From Methylobacterium nonmethylotrophicum (lineage in GTDB: Bacteria > Pseudomonadota > Alphaproteobacteria > Rhizobiales > Beijerinckiaceae), in the NCBI RefSeq assembly GCF_004745635.1, contig NZ_SRLB01000014.1, positions 62,001-126,000 of the forward strand: DNA of 64,000 bases. Reading direction: 5' to 3'. A model generated the notes under the pieces. It did no database searches. It was not told the DNA's origin and saw only the letters and a program-made list of their open reading frames with translations. Both the position numbers and the translations under genes were made by a program. Shown one piece after another: positions 60,494-64,000 of the stretch. Within the stretch, counting starts at the first letter, position 1; each line of letters starts with the position of its first letter.

Positions 60494-61116
60494 TCAGGCC
60501 GAGGGCGCGGCGGCGGCGGCGGGATCGAGCGCGCCGAGATCGATGTAGGGGTCGAGGCCGGGCTGGTGCTCCGAGATGACGGCCGCCCCGGCCGCTTCGG
60601 CCACCAGGGATTCGACCCGGTAGGGCAGGATCTCGCCGGCGATCCCCCTGATCTGGATCGGCGGGAGCTCCACCGCCCGCACGAAATCGCTCACCTGCGC
60701 GTAGGTCTCGAAGCTCAGCATGATGCCGCCCGGCTCGGCGACCTGCTGCAGCCGGGCGGCCAGGTTCGCGGCGGCCCCGATGATGGGGTAGTCCCGCTGA
60801 CGCGCCGCCCGATCTCCAGCGACAGGGTGGCGGGCAGCGGGATCGCGCCCGGCACCTCGCGGAAATCGTGCGTGACGGTGACCGGGACCTCGGCCGTGAC
60901 GACGTGGTTGACCACCTCCTCCGCGTAGAAGGTCATCATCTCGTTGATGAGCTGGCCGGTCTCGGTCGCCTGCAGGCGCAGGATCTGCTCGGAGAGGCCG
61001 CGCAGATCGAGCCAGGCCGCCACTGGAAGCCCGACGAGGCCCAGGACCACGGCGACGAGGAGGAACGGTATCACCCGTCCCGGGCGATCGAGGCCTGTCT
61101 CTCTCCCTGCCGCCAT
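60494..61116 (-). pseudogene. Adenylate/guanylate cyclase gene with internal deletion
   Basis: The 5-prime part (61116 to about 60800) encodes a membrane helix (VIPFLLVAVVLGLVGLPVAA) and a DUF3365-like sensor start (LINEMMTFYAEEVVNHVVTA, VTVTHDFREVPGAIPLPATL). At LSLEIGRRVS it changes abruptly, in a different frame, into the C-terminal end of a class III cyclase: DYPIIGAAANLAARLQQVAE then PGGIMLSFETYAQVSDFVRA and GIAGEILPYRVESLV. The rest of the sensor and the first part of the catalytic domain, with its metal-binding aspartates, are missing. The gene cannot make an active cyclase. Confidence 0.75.
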
Positions 61117-61288
61117 CTCGTCGTCCCGAGCGGAACACGGTGCGCCCGCCCCTGCCACATTATCGGCGATGTGGCGACCTCAGGCTACGCATCTGCGCCG
61201 CCAGCCCCGCCGGATACGAGGCATGGACGACGCGCGGCCTGCGGCGAGGCGCCGCGATCCGGCGGTACCGTGGCGGCGGGCCGGCCGC

Positions 61289-62287
61289 TCAGGCGACCTG
61301 CGCGGGGACCGGCCTGTCCGCCGCCGAGCCCGGCACCGGGGTCTGCGAACCCGGCACGAAGGCGTCGAAGGCCGCCCAGAACTGCGCCCGGATCGCGTCG
61401 CGCTCCATCAGGATCTCGTGGCGGGCGCCGCGCAGGGTGATGGTGTGGCCGGCGGCGAGGCGCGCGGCGAAGCGCTCCACCGCCGGGGTGCTGCAGACCG
61501 GGTCGGCGCCGGCCGCCACCACCAGCACCGGCACCCGGATGCCCAGCGCGTAGCGCGGATCCTCGAAGCGGCGCATCGCCCGGAAGGCGGCGGCGAGCCA
61601 GCCGATGGTGGGGTCCCCGATCGCGCCGGCCCCGACCGCGAGCGCCGCGGCGGCGTTGCGGGCGTAGCGCACCGGATCGGCGGTGAGGCGGTTGTTCGGG
61701 AACGGCTTGGTGGCGATCGAGACCGCCGAGCCGCCCGGCACGTAGCGCCGGGCCAGCCCCAAGGCCCGCAGGAAGGCGGCGAGCCGCATCGCCGCCTTCG
61801 GCCGGCGGATCATGCAGATCGCCACCATCGGGGCGAGGACCACCAGCCGGTCGAAGGGCAGCCAGCCCTCGCGGGCGGCGGTGAGGCAGACCGCACCGCC
61901 CATCGAATGGGCGAGACCGAAGAACGGGCGCGGCAGCCCGGCCTCCATGACCTGCGCCTCCACCGCCGCGAGGTCGAGCCGGTACTCGGAAAAATCGTCG
62001 ACATGGCCCTTGTGCGGGTCCTCGACGGTGCGGTCGGAGCCCCCCTGCCCGCGCCAGTCGAAGGCGACGACGTGGAAGCCGCGCGCGCGCAGCTCGGTCA
62101 CGGTCTCGAAGTACTTCTCGATGAACTCCGCCCGGCCCTGGACCAGGCAGACGGTGCCCTGGATGGTCCGCGCCGTCGGCGCCCAGGTGGCGACCCGCAG
62201 CGACAGGCCGTCGGCGGTGCGCACGGCGCGCAAGGTGGCGCCCGGCGGGATCGGGTTGTCGGGCGTGGCGAGCAGCGGCACGGTCAC
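61289..62287 (-). CDS. Alpha/beta hydrolase, lysophospholipase / monoacylglycerol-lipase type
   Basis: A hydrolase of about 332 residues. The nucleophile elbow is GLAHSMGGAV, with Ala in the usual Gly-x-Ser-x-Gly first position; the acid is in VVAAGADPVCSTPA and the histidine in GARHEILMERD. The PldB-like cues VCLVQGRAEFIEKYFE and FDWRGQGGSDR are present. GTG 62287 is chosen because the fold begins there; the frame is open to 62440 through sequence that looks untranslated. It would cleave lysophospholipids or monoglycerides at the membrane or in the cytoplasm. It ends 172 bases from the cyclase relic start. Confidence 0.85.
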   Translation of the reverse strand: MTVPLLATPDNPIPPGATLRAVRTADGLSLRVATWAPTARTIQGTVCLVQGRAEFIEKYFETVTELRARGFHVVAFDWRGQGGSDRTVEDPHKGHVDDFSEYRLDLAAVEAQVMEAGLPRPFFGLAHSMGGAVCLTAAREGWLPFDRLVVLAPMVAICMIRRPKAAMRLAAFLRALGLARRYVPGGSAVSIATKPFPNNRLTADPVRYARNAAAALAVGAGAIGDPTIGWLAAAFRAMRRFEDPRYALGIRVPVLVVAAGADPVCSTPAVERFAARLAAGHTITLRGARHEILMERDAIRAQFWAAFDAFVPGSQTPVPGSAADRPVPAQVA

Positions 62288-62522
62288 GGTCGGGTCCCCG
62301 GAAACGTCGTCCCGCGCATCCTCGCACGGCAGAGCCTTAAAAGTGAGGCATGGGCGCGCGCGCGATCCACACCCGATCGGGGGCCTGAAAAAAATTCGCG
62401 CGACCCTGCTGGCGCCGGCCTTGAACAGTCTAGACCCCACTCCGATATCCCGGGGGCGCCGGCCGATACGGCGGCGCGCAAGACCGGGACCGGCCCCCGC
62501 GGCGGACCCACAAGACTACATA

Positions 62523-62540
62523 TTGCTTCATACGGAGAAT
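62523..62540 (+). promoter_or_regulatory. ROSE-like RNA thermometer hairpin covering the hsp20 ribosome site
   Basis: TTGCTTC (62523-62529), loop ATAC, GGAGAAT (62534-62540): the GGAG ribosome site pairs with GCTTC, and the U-U/C-GCU sequence matches the conserved core of ROSE elements before rhizobial small heat-shock genes. The ATG is 8 bases after GGAG. Confidence 0.55.
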
Positions 62541-62545
62541 ATGTC

Positions 62546-63010
62546 ATGCGTCAGTTCGATCTCGCTCCCCTGTACCGTTCGACCGTCGGCTTCGACCGCC
62601 TGTTTTCCGCCCTCGACCAGTTCGTGAGCGCGGATGCGGCGCCGACCTATCCGCCCTACAACATCGAGCGCACGGCCGAGAACGCCTACCGGATCACCCT
62701 GGCGGTGGCCGGCTTCACCGACCAGGATCTGTCGATCGAGGTCCGTGAGAACGCGCTCACCGTGAAGGGCGAGCGCAAGGCCGAGGCCAAGCAGGCCGAG
62801 TTCCTGCACCAGGGCATCGCGGCCCGCGGCTTCGAGCGGCGCTTCCAGCTCGCCGACCACGTCCAGGTGACGGGCGCGGCGCTGGAGAACGGCCTGCTCC
62901 ATGTCGACCTCGTCCGCGAGATCCCGGAGGCCAAGAAGCCCCGCCAGATCCAGATCGCCTCGGGCTCCCGCCCGCAGTCGATCGAGGGCAGCGTCCAGAA
63001 GGCCGCGTAA
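62546..63010 (+). CDS. Small heat-shock protein Hsp20
   Basis: A 154-residue alpha-crystallin-family chaperone that holds unfolding proteins. The N terminus MRQFDLAPLYRSTVGFDRLF is the IbpA/HspA-type start; the alpha-crystallin domain runs from PPYNIERTAENAYRITLAVA through ENALTVKGERKAEAK to ENGLLHVDLVREIPEAKKPR. The C-terminal IxI-like motif is IQIASG. ATG 62546 is in frame; an ATG five bases upstream is not. The leader looks like a ROSE thermometer, so expression probably rises on heating by melting of the ribosome site. Confidence 0.95.
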   Translation: MRQFDLAPLYRSTVGFDRLFSALDQFVSADAAPTYPPYNIERTAENAYRITLAVAGFTDQDLSIEVRENALTVKGERKAEAKQAEFLHQGIAARGFERRFQLADHVQVTGAALENGLLHVDLVREIPEAKKPRQIQIASGSRPQSIEGSVQKAA

Positions 63011-63075
63011 CGCGCCTTCGATCCCGTCAGGGGAGCGCCCCGGCCGCCCGGCCGGGGCGTTGTCGTGCGCGACGG

Positions 63076-63393
63076 TCAGGGCAGCAGGTGCGTGCCGTGG
63101 GTCAGCGCCGCGCCGGCCCGCAGGGCGACGGCCACGAACACGGTCTCGGCCAGTTCCTGCTCGCTGGCGCCGGCCCTCTTGGCGGCCTCGCGGTGCACCT
63201 CGAGGCAGTAGGGGCACTGGGTCGTCAGGGCGACCGCCAGCGCCATCAGCTCCTTGTACTTGCGCGGGATCGCGCCGTCGGCGAGCGCCGCCTTGTCGAG
63301 GGCCTCGAAGGCCCCCATCGCCTCGGGGGCGAGGCTCTTCAGGGCGGGCAGCTTCTTCAGGTTGGCGGCGTCGTACAGGGCGTGGTCGTGCAT
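63076..63393 (-). CDS. AhpD-like carboxymuconolactone-decarboxylase-family protein
   Basis: A 105-residue protein with the catalytic motif TTQCPYCLEVHREAAKRAGA (CxxC plus distal His), the redox centre of AhpD-like proteins, preceded by YKELMALAVALTTQ (the family's ExxxxxxxxL helix). Such proteins pass electrons to peroxidases or act on small adducts. ATG 63393 is taken; the frame is open to 63483 with Arg/Pro-rich residues that are not family-like. It is alone and convergent to hsp20. Confidence 0.9.
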   Translation of the reverse strand: MHDHALYDAANLKKLPALKSLAPEAMGAFEALDKAALADGAIPRKYKELMALAVALTTQCPYCLEVHREAAKRAGASEQELAETVFVAVALRAGAALTHGTHLLP

Positions 63394-63507
63394 GGCGTGT
63401 CCTCCCGGTCTGCCGGTGCCGGCCACCCGTCGGCCGGGGCGGCTCGGCCTCCTGACAGTTAGCGCAGGGCGGACGCGCGCCAATGCGCCCCGGGATGGGG
63501 TGCCCCG

Positions 63508-64000
63508 CTACTGCGTGATGCGCGCGAGCGCGCCGGTGGCGGCGAACATCTTGGCCACCGCGGTGTTGATCTCCGCCGGCGTGCTGGCCGCGTAGGCGTC
63601 GGCGCTCGACGTGGCGCAGGCGGCCATGTTCGAGGAGATCGAGCTCAGCAGGTTGGCCTGGATGTAGTCGAAGATGGTGTTGAGCGCCGCGGACGAGCTG
63701 CGCAGGTTCGCGGCCGGCACGATGTAGCGCGTGTTCAGCGTCATCACCGTGTAGCCTTTGGTCTTCATCGCCGAGCAGGCGCTGGGATCGAGCGACTGGA
63801 TGTAGATCGGGACCGCGAACTGCGTGTACTTGTTGCAGTTGGCCTGCGTGCAGGGCGACCAGGGGGTGAAGTTCGAGTCGTACCCGTCCTGGCTGCCGTT
63901 GCTGGTGACCTTGATGTCGGAATCCTGGACGCCGTCGGTGATGAACATCACCGTGCCCTGCGGGGTCAGGGAGGTCAGGCCGGTGCCGGGGACCGGCAGC
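63508..64000 (-). CDS. Tad-type pilus assembly protein with vWA domain, C-terminal part
   Basis: The gene runs off the right edge; the frame is open to base 64000. The part seen reads PGTGLTSLTPQGTVMFITDG then VQDSD, the strand and Asp near the MIDAS region of a vWA domain, and ends in NTIFDYIQANLLSSISSNMA and ATGALARITQ. This is the C terminus of TadG-like proteins exported in Flp pilus systems of alphaproteobacteria. The cysteines in SPCTQANCNKY and the ACATS region may form disulfides outside the cytoplasm. Confidence 0.8.
   Translation of the reverse strand, partial: LPVPGTGLTSLTPQGTVMFITDGVQDSDIKVTSNGSQDGYDSNFTPWSPCTQANCNKYTQFAVPIYIQSLDPSACSAMKTKGYTVMTLNTRYIVPAANLRSSSAALNTIFDYIQANLLSSISSNMAACATSSADAYAASTPAEINTAVAKMFAATGALARITQ

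Noticed and set aside
1..64000. tRNA, rRNA, transposase or phage genes
   Set aside because: I looked for the conserved GTTCGAATC-type T-arm, rRNA landmarks, DDE transposases and integrases in the gaps and found none; a tRNA could still be missed by eye.

Overview
The window is very GC-rich (about 70% by eye), densely coded on both strands and full of long antisense shadow reading frames. The gene content points to an alphaproteobacterium of the order Hyphomicrobiales (Rhizobiales), most likely Methylobacterium or a close relative: FlbT next to two flagellins of the type seen there, a TspO homologue, two FCD-type GntR regulators each facing an ABC-transporter operon, and a PrfH/RtcB pair. The genus is inferred by recognising proteins, not by a database search. 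I see no rRNA, tRNA, CRISPR array, transposase or phage gene. I count about 58 apparently intact or edge-truncated genes and 3 broken ones.

Layout. 0-5 kb: end of a quinone-oxidoreductase-like gene, tspO, a PLP trans-sulfuration enzyme, a small secreted protein and an OpgH/MdoH-type glucan glucosyltransferase. 5-11 kb: a five-gene overlapping surface-sugar operon (two nucleotide-sugar epimerases, a B12-type radical SAM protein, two glycosyltransferases), followed by a separate radical SAM protein with an unusual N-terminal cysteine cluster. 12.5-16.2 kb: a tiny conserved-looking gene, a Met/His/Arg-repeat exported peptide, lldD and a Na+/H+ antiporter. 16.3-22.2 kb: flbT divergent from two near-identical flagellin genes, which are separated by a 1.15-kb repeat-rich gap.

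22-32 kb: a probable uptake and catabolic locus. A GntR regulator, acetylpolyamine-deacetylase-like protein and cupin on one strand face a class II aldolase, a full Dpp-type ABC transporter and a 2-hydroxyacid dehydrogenase on the other. 32-38 kb: rtcB-prfH (ribosome rescue and repair), two small unknown proteins, an FkbM methyltransferase and an IlvD/Edd-family sugar-acid dehydratase. 38-42 kb: an Ssu/Tau-type ABC transporter with its divergent GntR regulator. 42-48 kb: a HigBA toxin-antitoxin pair, an Lrp regulator divergent from dadA, DUF429, NUDIX, beta-carbonic anhydrase and an AT-rich repeat protein.

48-57 kb: GST, a three-domain flavin/ferredoxin fusion, LysR, penicillin-binding protein 1C, an AI-2E-family membrane protein and hisN. 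57-61 kb is an eroding stretch: an outer-membrane barrel remnant with two frameshifts, a frameshifted exported protein, a cyclase gene with an internal deletion, and an AT-rich patch. 61-64 kb: an alpha/beta hydrolase, hsp20 with a ROSE-like thermometer leader, an AhpD-like protein and the end of a Tad-type vWA protein.

Three families of dispersed inverted-repeat elements (here called A, B and C) sit in the larger intergenic gaps, and one A copy lies inside a B copy.
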